Source: Fen-1258 sp947085815 | Lineage (GTDB): Bacteria; Bacteroidota; Ignavibacteria; Ignavibacteriales; Melioribacteraceae | Reading direction: 5' to 3' | Assembly: GCA_947085815.1 (NCBI GenBank) | Contig: CAMTXU010000016.1 | Coordinates: 62,001 to 126,000, forward strand | Length of the DNA: 64,000 nt | Shown here: piece after piece, positions 35,878-45,556 of the stretch | Layout: every line of letters begins with the position of its first letter | Position numbering within the stretch: the stretch's first letter is position 1 | Position numbers and translations under genes: made by a program | The notes under the pieces: model-generated | The model's input: the letters and a program-made list of their open reading frames with translations, nothing else | The model's database searches: none | What the model was told of the DNA's origin: nothing

Positions 35878-36423
35878 ATGAACGGTAAATTTCAAAACAT
35901 CATTCTTGTTTTAATAGCACTGACTTTTTCATTCAACTCATTCGGATTTATTTTTTACTTCCTGGTTGAAAGAGAAAATTTGAAAGAAAAAACAAATAAG
36001 GAGATCTATGAGAAGAAATCCCATAATAAAATTGAGGTTCTGACTTTTTCCTTATCTGATTATAAATCGGGGAATATTGTACAAAGAATCGACAAAAAAG
36101 AATTCCGCTATCTGGGGAAAATGTATGATATTGTAAAAGAGGAAGTACATGCAGAATCGATCGAATTTCACTGCATTCATGATGAGAAGGAGGACAAACT
36201 CGAAATGGAGTATGGCTCGAATATTCAAAAGCACTTCGATTATAAATGTATAACTAACAGGCAACTGCAATTCAACCATCAAATAAATTTTGTAGAGTTA
36301 ACAAAAAAGTTTAATATATTTTCTCCAAATGACACCAATATTTATCAATACTTCGTACAACTTTATAAAGTAAAATACTATTCGGTAGTTCTCACACCAC
36401 CTCCTAAGTGTAACACATTCTGA
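35878..36423 (+). CDS. Secreted or anchored small protein ahead of a TonB receptor
   Basis: A 181-residue protein with one N-terminal hydrophobic segment (NIILVLIALTFSFNSFGFIFYFL, residues 8-30) followed by a soluble, charged domain with several His and Cys residues and a proline-rich C-terminus (LTPPPKCNTF). I do not recognise the family. It is 126 bp upstream of a TonB receptor, so an accessory role in its uptake is possible; no motif supports it. Confidence 0.6.
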   Translation: MNGKFQNIILVLIALTFSFNSFGFIFYFLVERENLKEKTNKEIYEKKSHNKIEVLTFSLSDYKSGNIVQRIDKKEFRYLGKMYDIVKEEVHAESIEFHCIHDEKEDKLEMEYGSNIQKHFDYKCITNRQLQFNHQINFVELTKKFNIFSPNDTNIYQYFVQLYKVKYYSVVLTPPPKCNTF

Positions 36424-36549
36424 CTCAGTATAATTTTTAATTCTATTTGAATTCGTTTCGGTCCGGTAGAGAAGCCAATTATTCCCTCAGAATATCCGAA
36501 TCGATTTTTCAATAAGATTTAATAATCTGATAATTTCCGAGGACTATTT

Positions 36550-38685
36550 ATGAAAAAGATTTTGTTACTATTTTTTATTCTCATTTCATTTAATTACGCA
36601 CAGCAGAAGAGCAAACAAAGCGATACTCTAGAAGTCAAGTTCGATCAGATAACAATTACTGCTACGAGATATGCCGAACAAGTGCTGGAAATTCCATATG
36701 CGGTGACATTACTACAATCGCGACAATTAAAAAATCTACGCGGATACGGATTGGACGAAGCACTTTCTACCATTCCCGGAGTTTTAGCACAATCTCGTTC
36801 GGGTAATCAAGATGTAAGACTTGTAATAAGAGGATTTGGTGCACGCGGGGCTGGGGATAGATCAAATTCCGGGACCTCCCGCGGAATACGTGTGATGGTT
36901 GATGGGATTCCGGAAACAGAGCCGGATGGAAGAACATCTTTCGATCAAATCGATTTGAGCATAGCCGATTATATTGAAATTATTCGATCAAATGCTTCGG
37001 CAGTTTGGGGAAATGCAGCCGGAGGTGTTGTTAATCTATCTACTATTCCCTCCGGAAATGAGAATAGTTTTTCATTACGGTCTCTAACAGGCAGTTACGG
37101 CTTTAATCTTATTCAGGTAAATGGAAAAACGAATTTTGAAAATGGAAAATTATTTTCTTCGTTGTCCAATAGTAATTTGGATGGATGGAGGCACCATTCA
37201 AGCAGTTACAGAACACTGTTTAATTTAGGATTTGTTTCCTCCCTGAATGACTTAACTAAGCTTGGTGTTTTTATCTCCGGCACATCCAACCTGTTTCATA
37301 TTCCGGGACCATTAACACAAAAGCAATTTGATTCCGACCCCTCTCAATCAAATCCGGTATACGCTCAGCGGGATGAAAGAAGATTCAACCGTTTAGGCAA
37401 AATTGGTGTTACTTTGAATCATGAGTTTGATAATTCAAATGGAATCTCCGGAATGGTCTTTGTTAATCCAAAATATTTACAGAGGTCGGAGCGGGGTACA
37501 TTCCGGGATTTTACAAGATACCATGTTGGCGGAAATCTGATTTACAGCAATTATTCTTCTCTGTCATCTTCAATACAAAATAAGTTAATTGTCGGAGGTG
37601 ATGAGGCTTATCAAGACGGTGCAATTCTGTTTTATAGTTTATCATCAACCAACTCTCGAGGCGATGTTTTAAGAGATAATAAACGCGAAGGAGTCAATAC
37701 ATTTGGTGCATTCGTTCAGGATGAAATTGTTTTTAAAAATAAGTTGAGTTTAATTTTTGGAGGGCGTTATGACAACATCTCTTATTACAGCGAAAGTTTC
37801 ATCTCTTCGGGTTATGGATTGCAGACGAAGAGTTTTGAAAAAATAACACCTAAGGCGGGAATAACTTACCGTTTATCAGAAACTCAAAGTGTGTATGCGA
37901 ATTTTGGGGGCGGAATTGAGGTGCCTGCCGGAAATGAAACCGATCCCTCAAGCACTTACGGACAAGATAAAGTATTTCTGATTAATCCTCTTTTAGAACC
38001 AATTATTTCAACTACATTTGAACTCGGCACAAAGCATCTGATTGCCCTTCAAAAAAATGATCTGCTAAAATCCCTTACTTACGATGTAGCATTATATTAT
38101 ATCAATGTGCAGAACGATATTATCCCTTACCGAGGAGGCAGATTTTATTTTACTGCTGGAAAGACTAAACGTGCGGGAGTAGAAATAGGAACGTCGTTCC
38201 TGTTCAAACATGGACTTTCCTTTAACGGTGCATTTACATTTTCCGACAATAAATATCAGGATTACTTAGTTGATTCGGTTCATTATGATTTGAATAAAGC
38301 CGGAAAATTTTCAAATTATAAGAACAATGAAGTTGCCGGAATTCCCGGAGTCTTCTACAATCTAAATTTCACATATGCCCCAGAAATTATTGATGGTGCG
38401 TTTCTGTCGATTGGTTTCTATAGTATAGGGAAATATTTTGTAGATGACGCGAACAATTTATCGGTCCCGGCATTTACTGTTATGAACGCCACAGTCGGCT
38501 TAAATAAACCAATGAAAATAATTGGTGATCTTTCTCTTACCGGATTCTTAACAATCAATAATATTTTCGATTTGAAATATGCCGCATCGGCATTCATCAA
38601 TCCGGATATTGTGAACAATGAAGCAGTCTTTCTCGAACCCGGAATGCCAAGAAATATTACTTTGTCTGTTTCTATAAGTTATTGA
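36550..38685 (+). CDS. TonB-dependent outer-membrane receptor
   Basis: A 711-residue TonB-dependent receptor. Signal peptide (ends near NYAQQ, residue 20), a TonB-box-like VTATR region near 38, plug domain with IPGVLAQSRSGNQDVRLVIRGFGARG (about 65-95), then a barrel with many alternating aromatic strands ending NITLSVSISY. The barrel wording (YANFGGGIEVPAGNETDPSSTYG) resembles ferric-siderophore receptors. The partner TonB could be the one at 58413. The ligand is unknown. Confidence 0.93.
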   Translation: MKKILLLFFILISFNYAQQKSKQSDTLEVKFDQITITATRYAEQVLEIPYAVTLLQSRQLKNLRGYGLDEALSTIPGVLAQSRSGNQDVRLVIRGFGARGAGDRSNSGTSRGIRVMVDGIPETEPDGRTSFDQIDLSIADYIEIIRSNASAVWGNAAGGVVNLSTIPSGNENSFSLRSLTGSYGFNLIQVNGKTNFENGKLFSSLSNSNLDGWRHHSSSYRTLFNLGFVSSLNDLTKLGVFISGTSNLFHIPGPLTQKQFDSDPSQSNPVYAQRDERRFNRLGKIGVTLNHEFDNSNGISGMVFVNPKYLQRSERGTFRDFTRYHVGGNLIYSNYSSLSSSIQNKLIVGGDEAYQDGAILFYSLSSTNSRGDVLRDNKREGVNTFGAFVQDEIVFKNKLSLIFGGRYDNISYYSESFISSGYGLQTKSFEKITPKAGITYRLSETQSVYANFGGGIEVPAGNETDPSSTYGQDKVFLINPLLEPIISTTFELGTKHLIALQKNDLLKSLTYDVALYYINVQNDIIPYRGGRFYFTAGKTKRAGVEIGTSFLFKHGLSFNGAFTFSDNKYQDYLVDSVHYDLNKAGKFSNYKNNEVAGIPGVFYNLNFTYAPEIIDGAFLSIGFYSIGKYFVDDANNLSVPAFTVMNATVGLNKPMKIIGDLSLTGFLTINNIFDLKYAASAFINPDIVNNEAVFLEPGMPRNITLSVSISY

Positions 38686-38696
38686 TTATATAAAAG

Positions 38697-38822
38697 GAGA
38701 TGTCTCGAAAGTAATGATTTATAATAGAATAGCACGCGGATGACGCAGATTAAACAAACCTGTTTGCAGCAGGCAAGTTTTCGCGGATTATTTAATTGAA
38801 TAATTACATTTGAGACAACCTC
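38697..38822. repeat. Palindromic element copy B, upstream of the DUF5686 gene
   Basis: 126 bp, same orientation as copy A. Ends GGAGATGTCTC and GAGACAACCTC; the interior matches A (ATAATAGAATAGC, CGGATGACG, TTTCGCGGATTATTTAATTG), with an extra CAAACCTGTTTGCAGCAGG in the loop. It lies between the TonB receptor and the DUF5686 gene. Confidence 0.85.
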
Positions 38823-38888
38823 TTAATTATTTTTCTTGTAACCTTTTATGTAATTAATACGTCTCTTATTACACAAACTGGATAATAA

Positions 38889-41276
38889 ATGATGAAAGCT
38901 ATTATTCTTACTCTCTTTTATACATCTGTGCTCTTCTCTCAAAGTCTAAAAATTACCGGTTTGGTTTATAATGACGAGACAAAGGAACCCATCTCATATG
39001 TAAACATTCGAATTGCCGGAACAGCACAAGGAACGTCATCAAATCTTGAAGGAAAATTTATTCTTACCGTGCAATCTCAAAAAGTGAAATTGATTTTTAC
39101 AGTTGTTGGCTATAAGAAAAGAGAAATTGAGCTTACTGATTTTAAGAGTGAAATTAAGATTGGTCTAAAATCAGAACCAATTCAATTCATGGAAATTGTT
39201 GTGGGTTCAGATGAGGATCCGGCTTACAGAATTGTCAGGGAAGCAATTAAACGAAAAGAGCAAAATAAAGAAGGTCTGAATAGTCTTGAGTACGATCTCT
39301 TCTCAAAAGATATTTTTCTATCCGCCGGCGAAGTTGCAATGGTAACAGAAAGATTTTCCACTGGTTATTATCAGAAAGGTAAACCGGAAAAAATAATAAC
39401 ACACTCAGTTCATATTTCGGAGAACGAAAAGAAAAACGCGCTTAAATTCGATCAAAATATTTTGGATAAAATGTATGTAGATTTTACGCAAGACACACTC
39501 GCTATTATCGGCAATAAGGTCTTTCTCCCATTAGCAAAGAATGCGTTTGACTGGTACGACTACAAAATGATTGAGGTCAAGCAATCGGGGTCGGTTCACG
39601 AATGTTACATAAGGGTAATTCCGAAATCTAAAATCCAACCCTTACTTACGGGAATGATGGTGATAGAAGATTCTACATACTCCTTAAAACATATCGAATT
39701 CAAAAATAATGAGGGGCTAAGATTCCCCTACGTAAATGACTTAAACATTTCGTTCATTCAGAATAGAGACCGTTTTGAGAAGTATTGGCTGCCTACATAT
39801 TTCAAAGTTGAATCCGGCTTGAAAGTTAGTTTTGCTTCATTGATCGGAATCGATGCCATATCAATGAACCAAGTGAGCATGTTTACTAATTACAAAATCA
39901 ATCCGACCATTCCCGATTCAATTTATAAACTTTATTCAACTATAGAATTGGATTCCAGTAAGGAATCAAAATTTAAATTTATCAAGGCTACGGAACTAAG
40001 CAGGACACAGATCGATTCTTTACGTCCGATTCCTCTTACCTTAGCGGAAGTGAAAGCATATAATGAATTAGATAGCTCAAAGACGGTTGTAACTCAATTA
40101 AAATTTACGGGGTTGTTTGGTGGGCTTGCAAGTGATGCTGTTAAACAAGATCAAAATCAAAAAACGGGCAGTAAGTTTTTCAAATACGTAGGCACAGTGT
40201 TTAAATATCTAAATTTCAGAGACAATCGTGTGGATGGAATTCTTGTGGGGGCAAAGTTTAATGATTCTTTCTTTGAGAACACTCTATCAGTAAATTCCAA
40301 TTTTGGTTATGCGTTTGGCAGAAAAAAAATTGAGGGAAGTTTATCGCCGAGATTGAGAGTGAATTGGGGCATGATCACCGGAATTGAGCTAAGTGTTTTC
40401 GACGAAGCGCGGCTGTGGCAGATCCTTAATCCGTATCCCGATTGGCTTAATGGTGCTAATGTGCTTCTTGGTTTTAACGACCAGTTTAACTATTACCGTT
40501 CGAGAGGATTCAGAATTGGTTTGAGTAATAGAATCATAAGCAAGATAACCTCTTCGATTGGATTGGTTTTTGAAAAACAAGAGTCTCTTCCAGAGTTAAA
40601 GTATCAGAGTTTTTTTGCTACTAACAGAGTAGTGAGATCGAATCCGCAGATTGTTGAAGGCAAAGATTCGAAAATTTCTATTAATATAATGGCTGGCAAG
40701 AGTCCGCATGAATATCAGCCGATGCTTCAAGACGGCTTGATTGCACAATTTGATTTTTCAAATCCGGTTCTTGGAAGCGATTTCAACTACAAGCGCGTGA
40801 GAGTAATATCCCAATTTACAACGAGCACAATTTACAAGGAGTTGTTCTCTTCACCCTACTTCGTATTTGGATTTGAGGGCGCCGCAGTTCTTGGGGATTA
40901 CGGACCGCAGCATACGATCACTCCTAATACCTCATTGAATGTCTATTCGCCCTTTTTAACATTCAAAGGATTAGCCCCTTATGAATATGTTGGAGATAAA
41001 CTCATCGCGTTTCATATAGAACATAATTGGCGCACAATTCCTTACCAGGCAGTTGGTCTTGATTTTCTCACCAATCAGAATATTGATGTTATGACCGGCT
41101 TCAGCATTTTTAAAATGTGGAACGAGAGCAGTTATTTTAAGAATCAATCGGCAGATAAAATTTATTGGGAAGGATATCTAAGTTTTGGAAAAATATTAGG
41201 AGCTTTCCGGATCGATTTTTCTTACAATACAAACAATAATTTTGTTGTGAGAGCTGGTTTATCCACGGTTTTGTGA
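38889..41276 (+). CDS. DUF5686-family outer-membrane protein with carboxypeptidase-like domain
   Basis: A 795-residue protein. Signal peptide (MKAIILTLFYTSVLFSQ) followed by a carboxypeptidase-regulatory-like domain (ITGLVYNDETKEPISYVNIRIAGTAQGT, residues 22-49) and a long DUF5686 region with conserved barrel-like strands to the end (NNNFVVRAGLSTVL). These proteins are restricted mainly to Bacteroidota-type envelopes; their function is not settled. It has inverted palindromic copies on both sides (38697 and 41296). The downstream gene is on the other strand. Confidence 0.85.
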   Translation: MMKAIILTLFYTSVLFSQSLKITGLVYNDETKEPISYVNIRIAGTAQGTSSNLEGKFILTVQSQKVKLIFTVVGYKKREIELTDFKSEIKIGLKSEPIQFMEIVVGSDEDPAYRIVREAIKRKEQNKEGLNSLEYDLFSKDIFLSAGEVAMVTERFSTGYYQKGKPEKIITHSVHISENEKKNALKFDQNILDKMYVDFTQDTLAIIGNKVFLPLAKNAFDWYDYKMIEVKQSGSVHECYIRVIPKSKIQPLLTGMMVIEDSTYSLKHIEFKNNEGLRFPYVNDLNISFIQNRDRFEKYWLPTYFKVESGLKVSFASLIGIDAISMNQVSMFTNYKINPTIPDSIYKLYSTIELDSSKESKFKFIKATELSRTQIDSLRPIPLTLAEVKAYNELDSSKTVVTQLKFTGLFGGLASDAVKQDQNQKTGSKFFKYVGTVFKYLNFRDNRVDGILVGAKFNDSFFENTLSVNSNFGYAFGRKKIEGSLSPRLRVNWGMITGIELSVFDEARLWQILNPYPDWLNGANVLLGFNDQFNYYRSRGFRIGLSNRIISKITSSIGLVFEKQESLPELKYQSFFATNRVVRSNPQIVEGKDSKISINIMAGKSPHEYQPMLQDGLIAQFDFSNPVLGSDFNYKRVRVISQFTTSTIYKELFSSPYFVFGFEGAAVLGDYGPQHTITPNTSLNVYSPFLTFKGLAPYEYVGDKLIAFHIEHNWRTIPYQAVGLDFLTNQNIDVMTGFSIFKMWNESSYFKNQSADKIYWEGYLSFGKILGAFRIDFSYNTNNNFVVRAGLSTVL

Positions 41277-41295
41277 GTTTAATAATTATAAAAAA

Positions 41296-41403
41296 GAGGT
41301 TGTCTCAAAAGTAATTATTCAATTAAATAATCTGCGAAAATCAGTTTCATCCGCGTCATCCGCGGTCTATTCTATTATAAAACATTACTTTTGAGGCACC
41401 CTC
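41296..41403. repeat. Palindromic element copy C, inverted, downstream of the DUF5686 gene
   Basis: 108 bp in the opposite orientation to copies A and B. The complement reads almost exactly like copy A, with a few changes (for example ACCGCGG for CCCACGG). It separates the convergent DUF5686 and M28 genes. Confidence 0.85.
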
Positions 41404-41434
41404 TCACTGTTAACTGAAAACTGTCTGCTACAAA

Positions 41435-43240
41435 CTATTTCGCTATCAGCTCAACATTAAACGTCATCTCTTTGCCATCACGTAATGCAACAATATCAAC
41501 TTTATCGCCCGCTTTATAATCTTGGACGGCGTACATAAAATCATAAATATTACCTACTGTTTTAGGACCAAACTTGATTATTATATCACCGGGTTTCATT
41601 CCTGCTTTAGCTGCTGGACTTCCCTCAGTAGCACCTGAGAGTTTATAACCGTTTCCGTTATATCCGAACTCGGGGACGGTTCCTACTGTAACGCGTGTTT
41701 TTCCACCGCCGCCAGGGCGTGCAGCAGGTTCTTCAACTTTTACATATTCTGGACGCTTTTCTAATTTATCAACCGCAAGAGCAATATCAAAAACATAGTT
41801 GGCTACTTTTGCTTCACCATCAAAGTTAATTTTGTCGGCATCGTCGGATGGTTTGTGATAATCGGAATGAGTACCGGTAAAGAAGAAAAGTACGGGCACA
41901 TTTTTGTTAGAGAATGCTTGATGATCACTTCCGCCCGAACCGCCGTCGCTCATTCCTAATTTAAAGCCGTAACTATTTTTTTGATTTAACAATTCCTTCC
42001 ACATTGAAGAAGTGCCTGTGCCAATTATTGTCAGACTGTTTTCTTCATTCAATCGGCCTATCATATCCATATTGAGCATAGCAATAACGTTTTTGATATC
42101 AACGGGGAAATTATTTGTCATATATGTTGAACCGAGAATTCCAAGTTCTTCACCGCTGAATGCTGCGAATATGATACTTCTTTTTAATAATCCCTTCATT
42201 GAAGCAAACTTCTCAGCAATTTCTAAAACACCGGTAGTACCTGAAGCGTTATCATCTGCGCCATTGTGAATCTGTTTCTCTTTGCTCTTATCCATTGATG
42301 CTTCTTTTAACTGATCAATTCCGAGATGATCATAATGCCCGCCGATTACAATGTATTCATTTTTCAATACGGGATCGGAACCTTCAATCATTCCGGCAAC
42401 ATTGCGCCCCTGCTTTACAATTTCTTTAACTTCGGTAGAGAGGGAAGCCTTCGAATTTTTGAATAGAAATGAAGAGGGTTTTTTTGAAAGATCAATTTGC
42501 TTCTGGGCTTCAGAAAAATTCAATCCATCTTCGGTAAAAAGATTATCGACAAAACTTCTTTTGACGTGCTGTACGGAAATATCTTTCATTGCCGGAGCGC
42601 CGTCATAACGTAGATCCATTAAGAGGTCGTCGTCATTTTTAGGCGCGTAACCATTGACTAAGATTATTGCACTTGCCCCTTTCTCTTTTGCCATAGTTGC
42701 TTTGTTACGAAATGATGCATACTTGTCAAATTCAGATTTCGAACTGTCGTGTTCCGGATGATATTTCATCGCTACAACAATTTTACTTTTTACATCAACA
42801 CCCGCATAATCATCGTAATTTAATTTTGGCGCCGAAATTCCGTAACCGACAAACACCAATTCTCCGGCAACCTTTCCTTTTCCAGAATAAGCTACGGTGG
42901 TAAAATCTTTTCCAACTTTTAATGTATTTGTCTTAGACTTAACTTCGAAAGAGAGTGAGTTTGCTTTGGTCATTTCAACTTTTTCAACAAACGGAAATTC
43001 TTGAAACCAGTTTCCGTTAAATGCTGGGCTCAGTCCGTAATGTTGAAACTCACTCTTAATATAATCACCGGCTTTGCGCTCCTCCGCGCTGCCGGTAAAT
43101 CTACCTTTCATTGCGTCGGAAGCCAGGTAGAACACATTAGCTTTAATTTCTTGAGCGGTTATATCCGGACTGTGAATTTTATTCTGTGCTTGAAGTGATA
43201 AAGCGAATAGAACAAATAATAGAGTAGATAGTCTTTTCAT
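41435..43240 (-). CDS. M28-family aminopeptidase with PA and PDZ domains
   Basis: A 601-residue secreted zinc peptidase. Start chosen at 43240 (MKRLSTLLFVLFALSLQAQ, signal peptide) because AGAGGA precedes it; the frame extending to 43288 lacks a ribosome site. A PA insert domain (GASAIILVNGYAP) leads to the M28 core with GGHYDHLG, GADDNASGTT, FSGEELGILGS, MLNMDMIGR and HSDYHKPSDD. The C-terminal 80 residues form a PDZ domain (GSPAAKAGMKPGDIIIKFG). It resembles secreted dipeptide- or aminopeptidases that digest external peptides. Confidence 0.93.
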   Translation of the reverse strand: MKRLSTLLFVLFALSLQAQNKIHSPDITAQEIKANVFYLASDAMKGRFTGSAEERKAGDYIKSEFQHYGLSPAFNGNWFQEFPFVEKVEMTKANSLSFEVKSKTNTLKVGKDFTTVAYSGKGKVAGELVFVGYGISAPKLNYDDYAGVDVKSKIVVAMKYHPEHDSSKSEFDKYASFRNKATMAKEKGASAIILVNGYAPKNDDDLLMDLRYDGAPAMKDISVQHVKRSFVDNLFTEDGLNFSEAQKQIDLSKKPSSFLFKNSKASLSTEVKEIVKQGRNVAGMIEGSDPVLKNEYIVIGGHYDHLGIDQLKEASMDKSKEKQIHNGADDNASGTTGVLEIAEKFASMKGLLKRSIIFAAFSGEELGILGSTYMTNNFPVDIKNVIAMLNMDMIGRLNEENSLTIIGTGTSSMWKELLNQKNSYGFKLGMSDGGSGGSDHQAFSNKNVPVLFFFTGTHSDYHKPSDDADKINFDGEAKVANYVFDIALAVDKLEKRPEYVKVEEPAARPGGGGKTRVTVGTVPEFGYNGNGYKLSGATEGSPAAKAGMKPGDIIIKFGPKTVGNIYDFMYAVQDYKAGDKVDIVALRDGKEMTFNVELIAK

Positions 43241-43531
43241 GATTTCCTCTAGTGAATATGATTTCCTTAACAAAATTATACTTTTCATTAACGTGAACCA
43301 AGAAACTTTAATCTTTGCTTACCGGAACCATTATATGGTGATGCATTCGGTATTCGCTTTTTGCCAACCCATAAATAGTACCATTACCAGTCTATGTGGC
43401 GTTCAATCAAGAAGTTTCGTTTTTAACTTTTCATCTTACTCTTTAATCTTACCAAGTAAAAACTTATTTTGAATCTGTAATAAAGACAAATTCAATAAAA
43501 TGGAACTTTTCGTTCATATAAAGAGGTTTAT

Positions 43532-43735
43532 ATGTCAAAGACGTTCGAAGTAATAGAAAGAGTAGGAATTTCAACCGAAAGTATAGCGGAAGCTGTAAAA
43601 GAAGTGGTTATCGAAGCCAATTCAGAAAGAAAGATTGGTTGGTTCGAAGTAATTGAAGAACGCGGCAGAGTTACTTCTGAAGGTAAGGTTGAATTTCAAA
43701 TCAAAGTTCGAATAGGAAGAAAACTCAAGGAATAA
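43532..43735 (+). CDS. Dodecin-family flavin-binding protein
   Basis: A 67-residue dodecin, a dodecameric flavin store. SKTFEVIERVGISTESIAEAVKEVV at the N-terminus and WFEVIEERGRV in the middle, including the flavin-stacking Trp, fit the family. Length is normal. It is followed at 20 bp by a peroxiredoxin, so an oxidative-stress or flavin-protection context is possible. Confidence 0.92.
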   Translation: MSKTFEVIERVGISTESIAEAVKEVVIEANSERKIGWFEVIEERGRVTSEGKVEFQIKVRIGRKLKE

Positions 43736-43755
43736 TCTCAAGAAAGGAGAATTAT

Positions 43756-44238
43756 ATGTCGTTGCAAATTGGCGATGTTGCACCAAATTTTACATTAAGA
43801 AATACAAGTAACGAAACCGTTACACTTAGTGATTTCAAAGGGAAGAGTAATGTTGTATTATTATTTTTTCCTGCTGTCGGCACAGGTGTTTGTGAAAAAG
43901 AATTATGTTCAACAAGAGACAGCATGAAAGATTATGAAAATCTTGATGCTCAAGTTTTCGGGATTAGCGTTGACAGTCCTTTTTCTCAAAAGCTGTGGGT
44001 TGACAAACATAAATTCAATTTTGCTCTGCTAAGTGATTTTAACAAAGAAGTTGCGCCCGCCTACGGTGCATTCTACGAACTTTGGCTCGCAGGCAAATGG
44101 GATTTGAAAGGCGTGGCTAAGCGCGCGGCATTTGTGATTGATAAAAATGGTCTGGTACAATACACCGAAGTATTGGAGAATGCCGGAGAAGAGCCGAACT
44201 ACAATGCAGTTCAGGAAACTTTGAAAAAATTATTGTAA
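43756..44238 (+). CDS. Peroxiredoxin (AhpE/BCP-like)
   Basis: A 160-residue thiol peroxidase. The peroxidatic site is PAVGTGVCEKELC, with Thr43 and Cys46; a second Cys at 51, five residues on, could be the resolving residue as in BCP-type enzymes. Substrates would be H2O2 and organic hydroperoxides. It follows dodecin by 20 bp with AGGAG ahead of the ATG. The palindromic cluster from 44262 lies behind it. Confidence 0.9.
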   Translation: MSLQIGDVAPNFTLRNTSNETVTLSDFKGKSNVVLLFFPAVGTGVCEKELCSTRDSMKDYENLDAQVFGISVDSPFSQKLWVDKHKFNFALLSDFNKEVAPAYGAFYELWLAGKWDLKGVAKRAAFVIDKNGLVQYTEVLENAGEEPNYNAVQETLKKLL

Positions 44239-44261
44239 TTTTTAATGGAGTTAAAAGGGAG

Positions 44262-44585
44262 GGCGTCTCAAAAGTCAGATAGACAGTCATTGCGGAGTTT
44301 ACGACGAAGAAATCTTTTGTTTTCTCAAAATATGTGATCACTTCGTCCCGATGAATCGCATAAGCGTCAACTTAACGATGAATTTTTATTAATAACTCCG
44401 GCTTTCAAGCCGGAGATTACAAACTCACTCAAAATTCTGGACTTTAGTCCAAAGCAAAGTACAATTTGGGCTGAAGCCCTTGGTTTTGTGTTATTGTTTT
44501 TTCCCCGACTTAAAAAGTCGGGGTTATAGCAACAAACTTTTACTAAGTTGACGCCTCTGCGGTGAATCGGGTCTCGTGATGACAA
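44262..44585. repeat. Outer palindromic repeat split by an inner hairpin array
   Basis: The gap between the peroxiredoxins. The outer element begins GGCGTCTCAAAAGTC, contains ATTGCGGAG, CGACGAAGAAATC and CTTCGTCCCGATGAATCG, and resumes after the inner block with GTGAATCGGGTCTCGTGATGAC. The words TGAATCG on both sides look like a target duplication. No gene is present. It belongs to the same loose GTCTCAAAAGT family of ends seen at 28970. Confidence 0.6.
44364..44554. repeat. Array of four hairpins flanked by GCGTCAACTTA inverted repeats
   Basis: Ends GCGTCAACTTA and TAAGTTGACGC. Inside are four compact palindromes: CTCCGGCTTTCAAGCCGGAG, TGGACTTTAGTCCA, TGGGCTGAAGCCC-like, and CCCCGACTTAAAAAGTCGGGG (shortened here). 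Arrays of this type are seen with RAYT transposases as non-autonomous REP clusters. Confidence 0.75.
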
Positions 44586-44677
44586 ACAATCTTTTTAGTC
44601 AACATCTTCTCTTTTGTTTTTGATGAAATAGCTAAAGTAAAATTTGTTCAATTATTCGAGTGGAATGGAGTTTCAAT

Positions 44678-45139
44678 ATGTTAGAAGTTGGGAAAAAAGC
44701 TCCCGCATTTTCCTTGTTAGATGGAGAAGGGAACAAAGTTAGATTGAGCGATTTCAAGGGGAAGAAGGTAGTTCTCTATTTTTATCCCAAAGATATGACC
44801 TCGGGCTGTACTCAAGAGGCATGCGATTTCCGTGATGCTCTCCCCAATTTTAAAAAAGTGAAAGCAGAAGTATTAGGAGTGAGCATTGATTCGGCGGCTT
44901 CACATAAGAAATTTGCGGAGAAATTTGATCTCCCTTTTACTTTGCTCAGCGATGAGAAGAAAGAAGTAGTTGAAAGATATGGTGTGTGGAAAGAAAAGAG
45001 TATGTACGGAAGAAAATATATGGGAATCGAACGTACGACATTTATTATTGATGAGGTTGGAAAAATTTTAAACATTTTTCCAAAAGTTAAAGTTACTGGC
45101 CACATTGAAGAAGTTATGAATGCTATAAAAGGTAAATAA
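44678..45139 (+). CDS. bcp: Thioredoxin-dependent peroxidase (BCP type)
   Basis: A 153-residue BCP-type peroxiredoxin. PKDMTSGCTQEACDFRD carries the peroxidatic Cys44 with Thr41, and Cys49 as resolving partner. ATG 44678 (MLEVGKKAPAFSLLDGEG) follows GGAG by 7 bp and is preferred to an upstream in-frame ATG at 44660. The pterin gene PTPS starts one base after its stop, so it is the first gene of the bcp-PTPS-folE-SDR operon. Confidence 0.92.
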   Translation: MLEVGKKAPAFSLLDGEGNKVRLSDFKGKKVVLYFYPKDMTSGCTQEACDFRDALPNFKKVKAEVLGVSIDSAASHKKFAEKFDLPFTLLSDEKKEVVERYGVWKEKSMYGRKYMGIERTTFIIDEVGKILNIFPKVKVTGHIEEVMNAIKGK

Positions 45140-45556
45140 ATGATTTTAGTGACCCGTAGGGAAACATTCAGCTCATCGCATCGAATCTTTAATCCAAATT
45201 TTTCAGATGCTGAAAACGAACGCGTCTTCGGCAAGTGTAGTAATCTAAACGGACACGGGCATAATTATACTTTAGAAGTGATGGTAGCTGGCGAGATCGA
45301 TCCCATTAATGGTTATGTTATCGATCTAAAACTATTAAAAACCATTATCCATGAGAATGTGATTAAAATGGTAGATCACAAAAACCTAAATTTGGATGTC
45401 GACTTTTTAAAAGATAAAATGCCAACCGCCGAAAATATTGCTGTAGGAATATGGAATCTGCTTGAGAACAAAATTCCTTCCGGAAAACTTTACTCCGTTA
45501 AACTTTTCGAAACAGAAAATAACTATGTTGAATACAAAGGAAAGGGAATACTTTGA
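45140..45556 (+). CDS. 6-pyruvoyl-tetrahydropterin synthase (PTPS-II type)
   Basis: A 138-residue PTPS/QueD-family enzyme. His14, His39 and His41 form the zinc site, and Cys33 in the motif C-x5-HGH (KCSNLNGHGHNY) is catalytic. That spacing is the one reported for eukaryotic PTPS, while QueD uses C-x3-HGH, so I favour the biopterin rather than queuosine role. FAD and CEHH genes sit beside it: GTP cyclohydrolase overlaps its end by 4 bp. It would convert dihydroneopterin triphosphate to 6-pyruvoyl-tetrahydropterin. Confidence 0.85.
   Translation: MILVTRRETFSSSHRIFNPNFSDAENERVFGKCSNLNGHGHNYTLEVMVAGEIDPINGYVIDLKLLKTIIHENVIKMVDHKNLNLDVDFLKDKMPTAENIAVGIWNLLENKIPSGKLYSVKLFETENNYVEYKGKGIL

Noticed and set aside
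43241..43288. Longer start of the M28 peptidase
   Set aside because: It would place 16 residues before the signal peptide; ATG 43240 has AGAGGA in front.
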